Program-made: the position numbers and the translations under genes
Notes under the pieces: generated by a model
What the model was told of the DNA's origin: nothing
What the model saw: only the letters and a program-made list of their open reading frames with translations
The model's database searches: none
In this document: in pieces, positions 32,987 through 42,739 of the stretch
Layout of the letters: each line of letters opens with the position of its first letter
Position numbering within the stretch: the first letter of the stretch is position 1
Assembly: GCF_013282745.1 (NCBI RefSeq)
Contig: NZ_CP054044.1
Coordinates: 310,001 to 374,000 of the forward strand
From: Yersinia bercovieri ATCC 43970
Lineage (GTDB): Bacteria; Pseudomonadota; Gammaproteobacteria; Enterobacterales; Enterobacteriaceae
DNA: 64,000 bases
Reading direction: 5' to 3'

Positions 32987-33117
32987 TCTTAATTCTCAGT
33001 ATCCTGGCAGCGTGCACTGCAACATGGTGGGTATCGCACCCGCTTAGAAATGCAGTTAAACGCGGCATAAATTGATAAACTAGAACCATTGTACCGAACT
33101 CTCATCATGGAAACAGC

Positions 33118-33963
33118 ATGTCTGAATATCAAGACCACAAGGCGCTGGCGGAACTGACGCTGGGCAAACCAACCGCCTATCGCGATCACTATGACGTGAC
33201 CTTACTACAAGCCGTACCACGTAGCATGAATCGCGAGCCTCTCGGCTTGTATCCAGATAACCTGCCCTTCCATGGCGCTGATATCTGGACGCTTTATGAG
33301 CTATCCTGGCTAAACAGCAACGGGCTACCACAGGTCGCGGTAGGCGAAATAAGCCTCAATGCGAATAGCGTCAATCTGATTGAATCAAAGAGCTTCAAAC
33401 TTTACCTCAATAGTTTTAACCAAACTGTTTTTACTAATTGGGAGAGTGTGCAGGCGACTTTGCAACGTGATTTGGCCGCCTGTGCTGTGGGCGATGTCAG
33501 CGTCACGCTGTACCGGCTCGATGAAATAACGGATCAGCCGATTGCCAATTTTGCGGGAGAGTGTCTGGATCAGCAGGATATTCGCATTGATAGCTATGAA
33601 TTCAGTGCAGATTATCTGCAAGGCGCGGCTGGGGCGAATCACGTAGCAGAGAGCCTCGTCAGCCACCTGCTCAAATCCAACTGCCTGATCACCCACCAAC
33701 CCGATTGGGGATCAGTGCAAATCAGCTACAGTGGTCGGCAAATTAACCGCGAAGCACTGCTGCGCTATCTGGTCTCTTTCCGCCATCACAATGAATTTCA
33801 CGAGCAGTGTGTGGAGCGCATCTTCAATGACATCATGCGTTTTTGTCAGCCGGAAACCTTGTCCGTCTATGCCCGCTATACCCGTCGTGGAGGATTGGAT
33901 ATCAATCCCTGGCGCTCCAACACCCATTTTGTACCGTCAGTAGGTCGTCTGGCACGGCAATAA
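33118..33963 (+). CDS. queF: NADPH-dependent 7-cyano-7-deazaguanine reductase
   Basis: Reduces preQ0 to preQ1 in queuosine biosynthesis. This is the long, bi-modular QueF type (281 residues; E. coli 282). The catalytic cysteine is C189 in [14 protein letters not shown], with D196 seven residues on. The NADPH-binding [12 protein letters not shown] motif lies near residues 89-100. It is divergent from syd, with a 131-bp shared promoter region. Confidence 0.96.
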   Translation: MSEYQDHKALAELTLGKPTAYRDHYDVTLLQAVPRSMNREPLGLYPDNLPFHGADIWTLYELSWLNSNGLPQVAVGEISLNANSVNLIESKSFKLYLNSFNQTVFTNWESVQATLQRDLAACAVGDVSVTLYRLDEITDQPIANFAGECLDQQDIRIDSYEFSADYLQGAAGANHVAESLVSHLLKSNCLITHQPDWGSVQISYSGRQINREALLRYLVSFRHHNEFHEQCVERIFNDIMRFCQPETLSVYARYTRRGGLDINPWRSNTHFVPSVGRLARQ

Positions 33964-34177
33964 ATGCGCGCATGTGCGCAACATTTTAGCCCAGTGCACG
34001 TTAATGTTGGCAAAATGCGGGGGACAACGTTAAGGTTAATTACAGTATCTTCCGGCTATTTTCAGCAAAAAAACACAAACTGAATACTGAAAGATCTCTC
34101 TGATATTCCTAAGCAAAATAGAAAGTAGCATTCTGATACACGGGCACTACCACCCTCAAGGGTGTAAAGGAGCAACT

Positions 34178-35542
34178 TTGATTACACATATCAGCCCACT
34201 CGGCTCAATGGATCTGTTATCACAGCTAGAAGTGGATATGCTCAAGCGAACAGCTAGCAGTGATCTGTACCGTTTGTTCCGCAACTGCTCATTGGCCGTT
34301 CTCAACTCAGGTAGCCTGACTGATAACAGCAAAGAGCTTTTATCGCGCTATGAAACCTTTGATATCAACGTACTGCGCCGCGAGCGTGGTGTGAAGCTCG
34401 AACTGGTGAATCCGCCAGAGCATGCCTTTGTGGATGGTAAAATCATCCGTTCTTTGCAGGCGAACCTCTTTGCCGTACTGCGCGACATCTTATTTGTGAA
34501 TGGCCAAATTGTTAGTGCGGAACATGACCAGCATTTGAATATGGGAAGCTCCAGCCATTTGACCAACTTGGTTTTCTCTATTTTACGTAATGCCCGCGCC
34601 CTGCATATTGATGAAGAGCCGAATATGGTTGTTTGTTGGGGGGGCCATTCGATCAATGAAAACGAGTATTTATACGCGCGCAAAGTCGGTAGCCAACTCG
34701 GTTTACGTGAGTTGAACATCTGTACTGGCTGTGGGCCGGGTGCTATGGAAGCCCCCATGAAAGGCGCAGCTGTCGGTCATGCCCAACAGCGCTACAGAAA
34801 TAGTCGTTTTATCGGTATGACCGAGCCTTCAATCATTGCAGCGGAGCCGCCAAACCCGCTGGTCAATGAACTGGTTATCATGCCAGACATTGAAAAACGG
34901 CTCGAAGCCTTCGTCCGCATCGCACACGGGATAATTATTTTCCCAGGCGGTGTAGGGACCGCCGAAGAGCTACTCTATCTGTTAGGTATTCTGATGAATC
35001 CAGAGAACAGTGAGCAGGTATTGCCACTGATTTTGACCGGACCGAAAGAGAGTGCCGACTACTTCCGCGTTGTGGATGAGTTCATCATGAATACCCTGGG
35101 TGATGAAGCGCGTAAGTACTACCAAATTATTATTGGTGATCCGGATGAAGTGGCTCGCCAGATGAAAAAAGCGATGCCATTAGTGAAAGAGAATCGCCGC
35201 AATACTGGTGATGCTTATAGCTTTAACTGGTCAATCCGCATCGAGCCTGATCTGCAGCATCCATTTGAACCAACCCATGAAAACATGGCGGATCTGAACT
35301 TGTCCCATAATCAGCCCCCTGAGAAACTGGCCGCAGCGCTACGCCGTGCCTTCTCTGGAATTGTGGCGGGCAATGTGAAAGAGGTGGGAATTCAGGCGAT
35401 TGAAGCTAATGGGCCATTCAAATTACACGGTGACCCGCAATTGATGAAGCAAATGGATAGCCTATTGCAAGGCTTTATCGCTCAACAACGAATGAAATTG
35501 CCGGGCAGTGATTATACGCCGTGCTACGAAATCTGTAGCTAA
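34178..35542 (+). CDS. ppnN: Pyrimidine/purine nucleotide 5'-monophosphate nucleosidase (LOG family)
   Basis: Cleaves nucleoside monophosphates to base and ribose 5-phosphate; in E. coli it is stimulated by (p)ppGpp. The start is TTG at 34178-34180, preceded by AAAGGAGC, and gives 454 residues exactly as in E. coli, which also uses TTG. The LOG-family motif PGGVGTAEE lies at residues 256-264. The 214-bp gap upstream (33964-34177) is AT-rich and presumably holds its promoter; nothing else is seen there. Confidence 0.96.
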   Translation: MITHISPLGSMDLLSQLEVDMLKRTASSDLYRLFRNCSLAVLNSGSLTDNSKELLSRYETFDINVLRRERGVKLELVNPPEHAFVDGKIIRSLQANLFAVLRDILFVNGQIVSAEHDQHLNMGSSSHLTNLVFSILRNARALHIDEEPNMVVCWGGHSINENEYLYARKVGSQLGLRELNICTGCGPGAMEAPMKGAAVGHAQQRYRNSRFIGMTEPSIIAAEPPNPLVNELVIMPDIEKRLEAFVRIAHGIIIFPGGVGTAEELLYLLGILMNPENSEQVLPLILTGPKESADYFRVVDEFIMNTLGDEARKYYQIIIGDPDEVARQMKKAMPLVKENRRNTGDAYSFNWSIRIEPDLQHPFEPTHENMADLNLSHNQPPEKLAAALRRAFSGIVAGNVKEVGIQAIEANGPFKLHGDPQLMKQMDSLLQGFIAQQRMKLPGSDYTPCYEICS

Positions 35543-35622
35543 AAGAGAGGCACAATCACCGGGCAGCATTGAGATCCAGCGCTGCCCGACTCCACTGGCT
35601 TAATTCTCATATAAAACAGGCT

Positions 35623-36381
35623 ATGCAAATCCACCTTCTTATCGTTGATGCCCTTAATTTAATTCGCCGCATTCACGCGGTGCAGGGTTCGCCTTGCATT
35701 AAGGCTTGCCAACATGCGCTGCAACAGTTGATTCAGCACAGCCAACCCACACATGCCGTGGCGGTTTTTGATGAAGATGACCGCTCGGACAGTTGGCGTC
35801 ATCAGTGTCTGCCGGATTACAAAGCGGGCCGCTCCCCGATGCCCGATAACTTACAGCAGGAAATGCCCCTTATCCGTGAGGCATTCAATTCGCTAGGGGT
35901 CGCTTGCTGGCACTCACCGGGCAATGAAGCCGATGATCTGGCCGCAACGCTGGCAACTAAAATTAGCGGCACAGGCCATCAAGTGACGATTGTTTCGACC
36001 GACAAAGGTTACTGCCAGCTATTGGCACCAAATGTGCAGATTCGTGATTACTTTCAAAAGCGCTGGTTGGATATGCCGTTTGTGAAACAGGAGTTTGGCG
36101 TATTACCGCACCAACTGCCTGATTATTGGGGGCTTGCTGGGATCAGCAGCAGTAAAATTCCCGGCGTCGCGGGTATTGGGGCAAAAACGGCCACACTGTT
36201 GCTACAGCAGGCCAACACGCTAGAGGCACTCTATCAGGGGCTGGAGTCAGTACCGGAGAAATGGCGTAAAAAGTTGCAACTGCATCAAGATATGGCGTTT
36301 ATTTGCAAAAAAATCGCCACATTGAAAACTGATTTACCATTGAGTGGCAACTTACAGCAGCTTCGTTTACAGAAAGATTAA
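35623..36381 (+). CDS. xni: Flap endonuclease Xni (exonuclease IX)
   Basis: Structure-specific 5' flap endonuclease related to the 5'-3' exonuclease domain of DNA polymerase I. I chose the ATG at 35623 ([22 protein letters not shown]), giving 252 residues like E. coli (251); an upstream in-frame ATG at 35569 adds 18 unrelated residues. Conserved segments are [31 protein letters not shown] and the helix-hairpin-helix [18 protein letters not shown]. The stop codon runs straight into the left hairpin of a repeat element. Confidence 0.95.
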   Translation: MQIHLLIVDALNLIRRIHAVQGSPCIKACQHALQQLIQHSQPTHAVAVFDEDDRSDSWRHQCLPDYKAGRSPMPDNLQQEMPLIREAFNSLGVACWHSPGNEADDLAATLATKISGTGHQVTIVSTDKGYCQLLAPNVQIRDYFQKRWLDMPFVKQEFGVLPHQLPDYWGLAGISSSKIPGVAGIGAKTATLLLQQANTLEALYQGLESVPEKWRKKLQLHQDMAFICKKIATLKTDLPLSGNLQQLRLQKD

Positions 36382-36584
36382 GGGGCCAAAAGGCCCCTTA
36401 ATCTGCTGAAAAAACCCGATGGCGCGATCTGGAACGGAGAGGACGGGTAGAAGAGTAAAGCGTCCGCGCCAGGGAGGGCGCGGTTCGAGCCTCCAGGGAA
36501 GGATTGACGGCGTCTTTACGATCTAGCTGTTCTCTCCGCAACCGGCACTTTGCCAATAACCTCAGGGGCCAAAAGGCCCCTTAA
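36381..36584 (+). repeat. About 200-bp hairpin-bounded interspersed repeat, copy A
   Basis: The element lies in the convergent gap between xni and rlmM. Both ends carry the same 21-base sequence, AGGGGCC-AAAA-GGCCCCT plus TAA (36381-36401 and 36564-36584), each a strong hairpin. The core, from about ACCCGATGG through GGAACGG, GAGGACGGGT, GCGTCCGCGCCAGGG, GAGCCTCCA and GGCGTCTT to GTTCTCTC, closely matches the reverse complement of 47501-47698. It has no open frame of note. Confidence 0.85.
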
Positions 36585-36615
36585 ACATAACGTTATAGCG
36601 CTATATCACTCACTT

Positions 36616-37722
36616 TTACTCGCGTTCATCACGGCGCCCTGGAGAACCAGACCAAATACGACGCACATGCACCGTCACTTCTTCACGGTCATGGTAGAGC
36701 TGCTTGGCTTGAATATGCGCATTGATGCCATTCTCTCTCAGCTGCTCATCCATCATTTCCAGATTCTCTGAAACGATTTCAAAACGCTTTTTCATCGGCA
36801 ATTTCAGGTTGAAAATCGCCTCACGGCACCAACCATTCACCAACCACTTGATGATAAGTTCGGTTACCTTAGCCGGTTTCTCCACCATATCGCACACTAA
36901 CCAGTAGATATTGCTGCGTGTCGGCTCATATTTAAAACCATCAACACGGTGATGTGTCACCTGCCCAGTATCCATCAGGCTTTGCGCCATAGCACCGTTA
37001 TCAATGGCCTGAACCATCATGCTGCGTTGCACTAACTGATAAGTCCAACCGCCGGGACATGCACCTAAATCAACAGCATGCATACCACTGGCCAAGCGCT
37101 CCTCCCATTCATCCGCAGGGATGAACATATGGAAAGCTTCTTCCAATTTTAATGTTGAGCGGCTTGGCGCATCTGATGGGAATTTAAGACGCGGGATCCC
37201 CATATAGAATGGGGAGTTGTTATTACTATAGGAGTAGCCGACATAACAACAACCTGACGCGATAAAGAACACATGCACCACAGGGCGGTGAGCATTTTCA
37301 CGGGCGGATAATATTTTTTGTTCGCGCATAGCACTACGCAAAGGGACTGTCAGCTTACGACAAAACTTCAGTAACTCTTTGCTTTCATTAGTATCTGGGA
37401 CTTCAACCCGTAATTCACCCGCTTTTTCGATAACGCCGGTCAACATACCCACAATAGGTGACACACGATCTTCCGGTGGCAGGTCTTTCAATAACTCACC
37501 CACCACCATCATTTGACGGGCAAAAATCAGCTCGCGGAATGGCACCTCACGAATCAAACGATCAGCATCTTCCAACTGATAACACTCAAACAGCACATAG
37601 CCGCTGTTATCTTTGACTCGCGCGAAACCAAAAATTTCGAGCTGTGCCGCTTTCGCGGTAATTTCTGCCGCACACTCTTTCTCAAAGCCGGAGCGGCAAT
37701 ATAAAGCAATTTTATTATTCAT
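36616..37722 (-). CDS. rlmM: 23S rRNA 2'-O-ribose C2498 methyltransferase
   Basis: SAM-dependent methyltransferase for C2498 in the peptidyl-transferase centre. It has an N-terminal THUMP-like domain and a C-terminal Rossmann domain with the SAM motif [13 protein letters not shown]. The 368 residues match E. coli RlmM (366) over the full length. The start overlaps the end of ygdD by eight bases. Confidence 0.96.
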   Translation of the reverse strand: MNNKIALYCRSGFEKECAAEITAKAAQLEIFGFARVKDNSGYVLFECYQLEDADRLIREVPFRELIFARQMMVVGELLKDLPPEDRVSPIVGMLTGVIEKAGELRVEVPDTNESKELLKFCRKLTVPLRSAMREQKILSARENAHRPVVHVFFIASGCCYVGYSYSNNNSPFYMGIPRLKFPSDAPSRSTLKLEEAFHMFIPADEWEERLASGMHAVDLGACPGGWTYQLVQRSMMVQAIDNGAMAQSLMDTGQVTHHRVDGFKYEPTRSNIYWLVCDMVEKPAKVTELIIKWLVNGWCREAIFNLKLPMKKRFEIVSENLEMMDEQLRENGINAHIQAKQLYHDREEVTVHVRRIWSGSPGRRDERE

Positions 37723-38110
37723 GGCGTTCTGCCCTTTTTCTTAGACGCAGTGCGCCAATCAACATCAAAATCCATCCCGCCAAGAAGCATACTCCGCCTA
37801 CTGGCGTGATATATACCCACAGTTTCAGGTGCGATAGAGCCAGGCAGTATAAACTGCCACTAAAGAGTAGCGTTCCGAGCGCTAGCAAGGCTCCACTCCA
37901 GTAAAACCAAATACTTATCTGCCGTTGCATCGCAACAGCCAATGCCAGAATCGCCAACGTATGGAACCCTTGGTACTCCAGCCCGGTACGGATCCAGGCC
38001 ATCTCATTCGGCCCCATTGTGGCGCTCAATACATGGGCACCAAAGGCGCCTAAAGCCACATAGAAAAAACCGCTCAGCGCGGCAAATATCAGCATTAACC
38101 GACTGTTCAT
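37715..38110 (-). CDS. ygdD: DUF423 inner-membrane protein YgdD
   Basis: A small membrane protein with about four hydrophobic helices ([66 protein letters not shown]). It matches E. coli YgdD. I chose the ATG at 38108-38110 (MNSRLML), nine bases after AAGG, giving 131 residues as in E. coli. The ATG at 38116 is a near alternative. The function is unknown. Confidence 0.9.
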   Translation of the reverse strand: MNSRLMLIFAALSGFFYVALGAFGAHVLSATMGPNEMAWIRTGLEYQGFHTLAILALAVAMQRQISIWFYWSGALLALGTLLFSGSLYCLALSHLKLWVYITPVGGVCFLAGWILMLIGALRLRKRAERHE

Positions 38111-38297
38111 CGCCATTAACCTTGAATTAGATAGAGTGATACCTTTGCTACTTGGCGCTGCAAGCACGTGCTGCAACACCCATAACTTTAGGTATGTCGT
38201 GATATCAGGCAATAACCTATTTTATCGTAGCCAGCGACCATCGTGAATGGGTGGTCATGACTGTGCAGAGAGGGTGATCGCTTAACACCATGATCAA

Positions 38298-39215
38298 TCA
38301 TTTGTCATAACGAAAACGCAATTTCTCCTGCTCACTGGCAGCTCTTGCCAGTATCCACTGACGAAAGGCGGCTATTTTACCCAGTTCTGCCTGGCTGTCA
38401 TGGCAAACCAGATAAAAAGCATTTTTACTGACCAATACGTCATTAAATGGGCACACCAATCGCCCGGCTTCAATCTCAGACTGCGCCATCACATTATTCA
38501 CCAACGCAATGCCTTGCCCATGAACGGCAGCCTGAACCACCATGGCGCTATGGCTGAATATCGGCCCTTGTTGCACATTAATCTGCGGCACCCCCAGTTG
38601 ACGGGTATACGCCATCCAGTCTCGGCGGGAAGTATCATGCAACAGCGTATGATAAGCCAGATCTGCCGGTACTTTTAATCCATGCTCACCCATTAATAAG
38701 CCAGGAGCGCAGACCGGGAGTAAGAATTCAGCATACAGACGTTCAGTGCGCAAGCCGGTCCAATTGCCCCGACCATAAAATATCGCGACATCGACATCAT
38801 CAGCGAGTTTATCCTCTTCCCGATCCACCGCCTGAATCCTGACATCAATGCCCGGATAAGCAGCATTAAATCCAGAAAGACGTGGCACCAGCCATTGGAT
38901 AGCAAAACTGGGGGGCAGACTTACCGTCAATGCACCTTTCGCACTGCGGGCCTGTAATTTGCGGGTGGCTTCATTGATGGAGGTAAAAATCTCTTTGATA
39001 TCGAGGTAATAGCTCTGCCCCTCTTCGGTCAGCAACAAAGAGCGGTTGCGGCGGCGGAACAATTTTAGCCCGAGAAAATCCTCCAGGGACTTTATCTGGT
39101 GGCTAACCGCAGCTTGGGTAACAAATAACTCGTCAGCCGCTTTAGTAAAACTTAGGTGGCGTGCGGCCGCATCGAAAACCCGCAAAGCATTCAAGGGTGG
39201 TAGTCGTTTTGACAT
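38298..39215 (-). CDS. gcvA: LysR-family regulator GcvA
   Basis: Regulates the glycine cleavage operon and activates the divergent GcvB sRNA. The 305 residues equal E. coli GcvA in length. The N-terminal winged helix-turn-helix (LSFTKAADELFVTQAAVSHQIKS, about residues 20-42) is followed by the periplasmic-binding-fold effector domain. It is divergent from gcvB, sharing a 127-bp control region. Confidence 0.97.
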   Translation of the reverse strand: MSKRLPPLNALRVFDAAARHLSFTKAADELFVTQAAVSHQIKSLEDFLGLKLFRRRNRSLLLTEEGQSYYLDIKEIFTSINEATRKLQARSAKGALTVSLPPSFAIQWLVPRLSGFNAAYPGIDVRIQAVDREEDKLADDVDVAIFYGRGNWTGLRTERLYAEFLLPVCAPGLLMGEHGLKVPADLAYHTLLHDTSRRDWMAYTRQLGVPQINVQQGPIFSHSAMVVQAAVHGQGIALVNNVMAQSEIEAGRLVCPFNDVLVSKNAFYLVCHDSQAELGKIAAFRQWILARAASEQEKLRFRYDK

Positions 39216-39270
39216 GAGTTGGATACTTTTTTATAACGGTTCATCCTCAGATGAAACCCTTTGTTTACTT

Positions 39271-39336
39271 ATTAGTTTTTATAATCCGAGGCATTATAAA
39301 TTGTCCGTTGATGATGTGCCAGCAAATACCTATAGT
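39271..39336 (+). promoter_or_regulatory. gcvB promoter and likely GcvA-binding region
   Basis: TTGATG (39308-39313) and TATAGT (39331-39336) are separated by 17 bases and lie six bases before the GcvB 5' end. Upstream, ATTAG (39271-39275) is the reverse complement of CTAAT, the core reported for GcvA sites. The same region must hold the gcvA promoter on the other strand. Confidence 0.7.
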
Positions 39337-39342
39337 GGCGGC

Positions 39343-39546
39343 ACTTCCCAAGCCGGAACGAAAAGTAGGTTTAGTATCCAGGTACTGAAATGCTTTTGGC
39401 TTTGTGGTTGTGATGTTGTGTTTGCAAATGGTCTGGTATACCAGACATAGTAGCTAAGCTACTGTTTTTTTTTCACTTCCTGTACATTTACCCTGTCTGT
39501 CCATAGTGATTTTATGCAGCACCGCCACTTTCGCGGTGCTTTTTTT
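39343..39546 (+). ncRNA. gcvB: GcvB small regulatory RNA
   Basis: Hfq-dependent sRNA that represses many amino-acid and peptide transporter mRNAs. The 204-base RNA starts ACTTCC, as in E. coli. It contains the G/U-rich R1 seed region (GGTTGTGATGTTGTGTTTGC, about 39406-39429), a central hairpin, and the conserved stretch CACTTCCTGTACATTTACCC followed by CTGTCTGTCC. It ends in a terminator GCACCGC/GCGGTGC (39519-39539) plus seven T. It is divergent from gcvA, its activator. Confidence 0.96.
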
Positions 39547-39579
39547 ACCCAAATTTTAGAGTTTACTTAGTTTTTAGAG

Positions 39580-39632
39580 CTTAAATGTAAGCGCCACTTG
39601 GTATGGCACATCAGTCAGAGCTTACATTTAAG
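39580..39632. repeat. Perfect 13-bp inverted repeat between GcvB and ygdI
   Basis: CTTAAATGTAAGC (39580-39592) is the exact reverse complement of GCTTACATTTAAG (39620-39632). The 27-base loop itself holds GCCA/TGGC complementarity. It lies downstream of both gcvB and ygdI, which converge here. No T run follows immediately on either strand. Confidence 0.7.
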
Positions 39633-39682
39633 TTGTTATCACAGTTTTTTAGATATCATTTCAACAATGACTTAGCATAAAG

Positions 39683-39904
39683 CTAATTACCCTCAGCCAT
39701 CTCTTTGACTTCTGAACGATTAATTTGCAGCTCGGTGCCATTAGCATCGGTGTAACTTATCATTCCTGTCTCATCATCTACTTTAGGTTTACCATCAGCA
39801 ACGATAGTGCGACCATCATTAGTATGCATAACATAGTTGCTTGAACAGGCTGCTAGAGTAAAAGTGAGCATAAGTGCAGAAATTGCGGCAGCTGTCTTCT
39901 TCAT
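39683..39904 (-). CDS. ygdI: YgdI/YgdR family lipoprotein
   Basis: A 73-residue small lipoprotein: a signal peptide ends in the lipobox LAAC, so the mature protein begins CSSNYVMHTNDG. The remaining 54 residues form the SH3-like DUF903 domain (DGRTIVADGKP, GMISYTDANG). It matches E. coli YgdI. The function is unknown. It converges on GcvB. Confidence 0.93.
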   Translation of the reverse strand: MKKTAAAISALMLTFTLAACSSNYVMHTNDGRTIVADGKPKVDDETGMISYTDANGTELQINRSEVKEMAEGN

Positions 39905-40096
39905 AGGTGACTCCTTGCAGATTAAAATGCTGAAAAACTCGATTCAATTACCAGACAAATGGTTGTGTCCGTTACTATTTAGCATAACCCGCTTATGACA
40001 TATTTCCAGCCATCAGGGCCATTAGTGGGTAATTTATGAGCAAAATGCGCCAGAATGAGACAGTTCCGAAGTGAACCCAAGGATATAAAAAACGGT

Positions 40097-41302
40097 ATGA
40101 AGGCTTTTAATCCAACGAATTTTCGTCAGGAATTTCCGGCAATTAGCGATGAGATTATCTATCTGGACAGCGCGGCAACTGCCCTGAAGCCCCGCGCCAT
40201 GATTGAGGCAACCCAGCTGTTTTATCAGCAGGACTCCGCGACAGTGCATCGCAGTCAGCATCAATCGGCATTATCATTGACGGTCCGCTTTGAAGAGACT
40301 CGCCAACAGGTGGCTGACTTTATCAATGCTCCCGCAGCAGAAAATATCGTTTGGACCCGCGGCACCACCGAAGCGATTAACCTCGTGGCGCAAAGTTATG
40401 CTCGCCCTCGCCTGCAAGCTGGAGATGAAATTATTGTCAGCGAAGCAGAACATCATGCAAACCTAATCCCCTGGATTATGGTTGCAGAACAGACCTGTGC
40501 CAGAATCATTAAGTTACCTATCGGTCTTGACCATCTACCCGATTTATCACAACTTCCACAGTTGCTAAATGGTAAAACGCGCATCTTAGCGCTGGGGCAG
40601 ATGTCTAATGTCACTGGTGGTAGTCCTGAATTGGCGGATGCAATAGCACTCGCTCATCAATATGAGTGTGTGGTTATGGTGGATGGCGCGCAAGGTATTG
40701 TTCACAGTCCGGCTGATGTTCAAGCATTGGATATTGATTTTTATGCTTTTTCCGCTCATAAACTCTACGGCCCGACCGGTATTGGGGTGCTGTACGGTAA
40801 ATCAGAATTACTGGAAGAGATGCCCGCCTGGCAAGGTGGCGGGAAAATGCTCACTCATGCTTCATTCGGTGGTTTCACCCCCCACGAGGTGCCCTACCGC
40901 TTTGAAGCGGGCACGCCAAATATTGCCGGTGTGATTGGCTTATCAGCGGTGCTCAGTTGGCTTGAATATATTGATCTGGAAGAGGCTGAGGCATATAGCC
41001 AAAGTTTAGCCACGATGGCTGAGAATAAGTTGGCTGAATTACCGGGCTTTCGCAGCTTCCGTTGCCAGCAATCGAGCTTGTTAGCCTTCACTTTCGATGG
41101 CATTCATCACAGCGATTTGGTGACATTGCTGGCGGAACAAGGTATTGCGTTACGCGCAGGGCAGCACTGCGCACAGCCACTTATGGCAGCACTGGGGATA
41201 AATGGCAGCCTGCGGGCATCATTCGCGCCATACAATACCGCTGACGATGTTGAAATGCTTTGCGCCGCGATCGCTAAAGCACTGGATCTGTTGCAAGATT
41301 AA
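40097..41302 (+). CDS. csdA: Cysteine desulfurase CsdA
   Basis: PLP-dependent enzyme that takes sulfur from cysteine and passes it to CsdE. I chose the ATG at 40097 (MKAFNPTNFRQEFPA), giving 401 residues as in E. coli; the upstream ATG at 40055 adds 14 unrelated residues. PLP lysine K222 lies in FSAHKLYGPTG and the persulfide-carrying C358 in RAGQHCAQP. csdE follows after 52 bp and tcdA (csdL) is convergent just beyond, so the whole Csd system is here. Confidence 0.96.
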   Translation: MKAFNPTNFRQEFPAISDEIIYLDSAATALKPRAMIEATQLFYQQDSATVHRSQHQSALSLTVRFEETRQQVADFINAPAAENIVWTRGTTEAINLVAQSYARPRLQAGDEIIVSEAEHHANLIPWIMVAEQTCARIIKLPIGLDHLPDLSQLPQLLNGKTRILALGQMSNVTGGSPELADAIALAHQYECVVMVDGAQGIVHSPADVQALDIDFYAFSAHKLYGPTGIGVLYGKSELLEEMPAWQGGGKMLTHASFGGFTPHEVPYRFEAGTPNIAGVIGLSAVLSWLEYIDLEEAEAYSQSLATMAENKLAELPGFRSFRCQQSSLLAFTFDGIHHSDLVTLLAEQGIALRAGQHCAQPLMAALGINGSLRASFAPYNTADDVEMLCAAIAKALDLLQD

Positions 41303-41354
41303 GCATCAACAGATGATAATTTCGATAAATATCAACATGCAATAAAACGAGAAA

Positions 41355-41798
41355 ATGATGATTGCGCCACACCCTTTTGGTCACGATATTACTGTAGCTC
41401 AACTTATCGAGACATTCAGTGCCCATAAACAGTGGGAAGATCGTTATCGCCAGTTAATTTTGCTGGCTAAGCAACTCCCGCCATTACCAGAATCATTGAA
41501 ACAAAATGAACTGGAACTGACCGGCTGTGAAAACCGAGTGTGGTTGGGGCATCAGCATCTGCCAGATGGGCGCTTACATTTCTACGGCGACAGTGAAGGG
41601 CGTATTGTTCGTGGGTTATTGGCGGTGATATTAACCGCAGTGGAAGGCCAAACACCACAGCAGGTCCTGGCAGAAGACCCCTTGGCTCTGTTTGATCAAC
41701 TCGGCTTACGCCAGCAATTAAGTAGCTCACGCGCCAGTGGTCTGCAAGCACTGGCGCAGGGAGTGCGGGCGATCGCGGCCCAATATATCTCGCGATAA
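41355..41798 (+). CDS. csdE: Sulfur acceptor protein CsdE
   Basis: SufE-like partner that accepts persulfide sulfur from CsdA and stimulates it. The 147-residue protein carries the acceptor cysteine C58 in [11 protein letters not shown]. It starts MMIAPHPFG; either methionine could be used. It is 52 bp downstream of csdA on the same strand and convergent with tcdA. Confidence 0.95.
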   Translation: MMIAPHPFGHDITVAQLIETFSAHKQWEDRYRQLILLAKQLPPLPESLKQNELELTGCENRVWLGHQHLPDGRLHFYGDSEGRIVRGLLAVILTAVEGQTPQQVLAEDPLALFDQLGLRQQLSSSRASGLQALAQGVRAIAAQYISR

Positions 41799-41812
41799 AC
41801 GGCAGAGAATAA

Positions 41813-42619
41813 TTACGCCTGACGTGCCGCTTTCGCCATCATTTTTTTCAATGCATGGGATACCGCAACAAAACCAAAGGTCGCGGTGACCATGGTTGCC
41901 GAACCGAAGCCGGAAGTGCAATCCATTTTCTTTGGCCCCTCAGCGGTAGTGCGGGATGCACAGACCGAACCATCGGCCTGCGGGTAAACCAATGGTTCAC
42001 TGGAGAAAACACAGTCGATCCCCAGTTTACCTTTGCTGTTTTTTACCACGTTAAAATCATGTTTCAGCCTTTCACGTAGCTTTGCCGCCAGTGGGTCCTG
42101 AATGGTTTTCGCCAGATCAACCACTTCAATGCGGGTTGGATCGATTTGCCCACCCGCACCACCGGTGGTCACTACCGGGATTTTATAGCGGCGACAGTAG
42201 GAGAGCAGTGCTGCTTTTGGGCGAACACTATCTATCGCATCAATGACATAGCTAAAATTATTATTTAAAAGCTCAGCAACATTATCTGCAGTAATGAAAT
42301 CATCGATACAAGTCACTCGGCATTCAGGATTGATAGCCAGAATGCGTTCCGCCATCACTTCGGTTTTAGCCTGCCCGACATTGTGCCGCAGTGCATGGAT
42401 CTGGCGATTAGTATTGGTGACGCAAACATCATCCATATCAATCAGCGTGATTGCGCCAATACCAGTTCGTGCCAATGCTTCCGCCGCCCAAGATCCCACG
42501 CCGCCAATGCCAATCACACAAACATGCGCCTGTGAAAAAAGTGTCAGCGCCTGCTGCCCATAAAGGCGCGCGATACCACCAAAACGCTGCTGGTAAGCTT
42601 CGGAAAAGGCTGTGCTCAT
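41813..42619 (-). CDS. tcdA: tRNA threonylcarbamoyladenosine dehydratase
   Basis: ATP-dependent E1-like enzyme that cyclises t6A37 to ct6A37 in tRNAs; it works with the CsdA-CsdE sulfur relay. The 268 residues show the E1 nucleotide-binding motif GIGGVGSWAAEAL (from residue 37) and the conserved DAIDSVRPKAALL segment. It lies convergent with csdE, only 14 bp apart. Confidence 0.96.
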   Translation of the reverse strand: MSTAFSEAYQQRFGGIARLYGQQALTLFSQAHVCVIGIGGVGSWAAEALARTGIGAITLIDMDDVCVTNTNRQIHALRHNVGQAKTEVMAERILAINPECRVTCIDDFITADNVAELLNNNFSYVIDAIDSVRPKAALLSYCRRYKIPVVTTGGAGGQIDPTRIEVVDLAKTIQDPLAAKLRERLKHDFNVVKNSKGKLGIDCVFSSEPLVYPQADGSVCASRTTAEGPKKMDCTSGFGSATMVTATFGFVAVSHALKKMMAKAARQA

Positions 42620-42681
42620 AGAGTTGTTACCTTAATAACTTAGAAATAATAAATGGCTCTAATAAATTGGTGGAGAAAATG

Positions 42682-42702
42682 CAAAAGCGGCCAGTTGGCC
42701 GC
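42682..42702 (-). terminator. Hairpin terminator after mltA
   Basis: On the minus strand GCGGCC (42697-42702) pairs with GGCCGC (42687-42692) around a four-base loop, followed by four T residues. It lies 38-58 bases beyond the mltA stop codon. Confidence 0.7.
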
Positions 42703-42739
42703 CTGATAAATAGTGACTCTATTACATCAAACCATCGGC

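Noticed and set aside
39046..39450. Plus-strand open frame of 134 codons
   Set aside because: It overlaps the gcvA start, the divergent promoter and GcvB; all three are well supported and the product is not recognisable.
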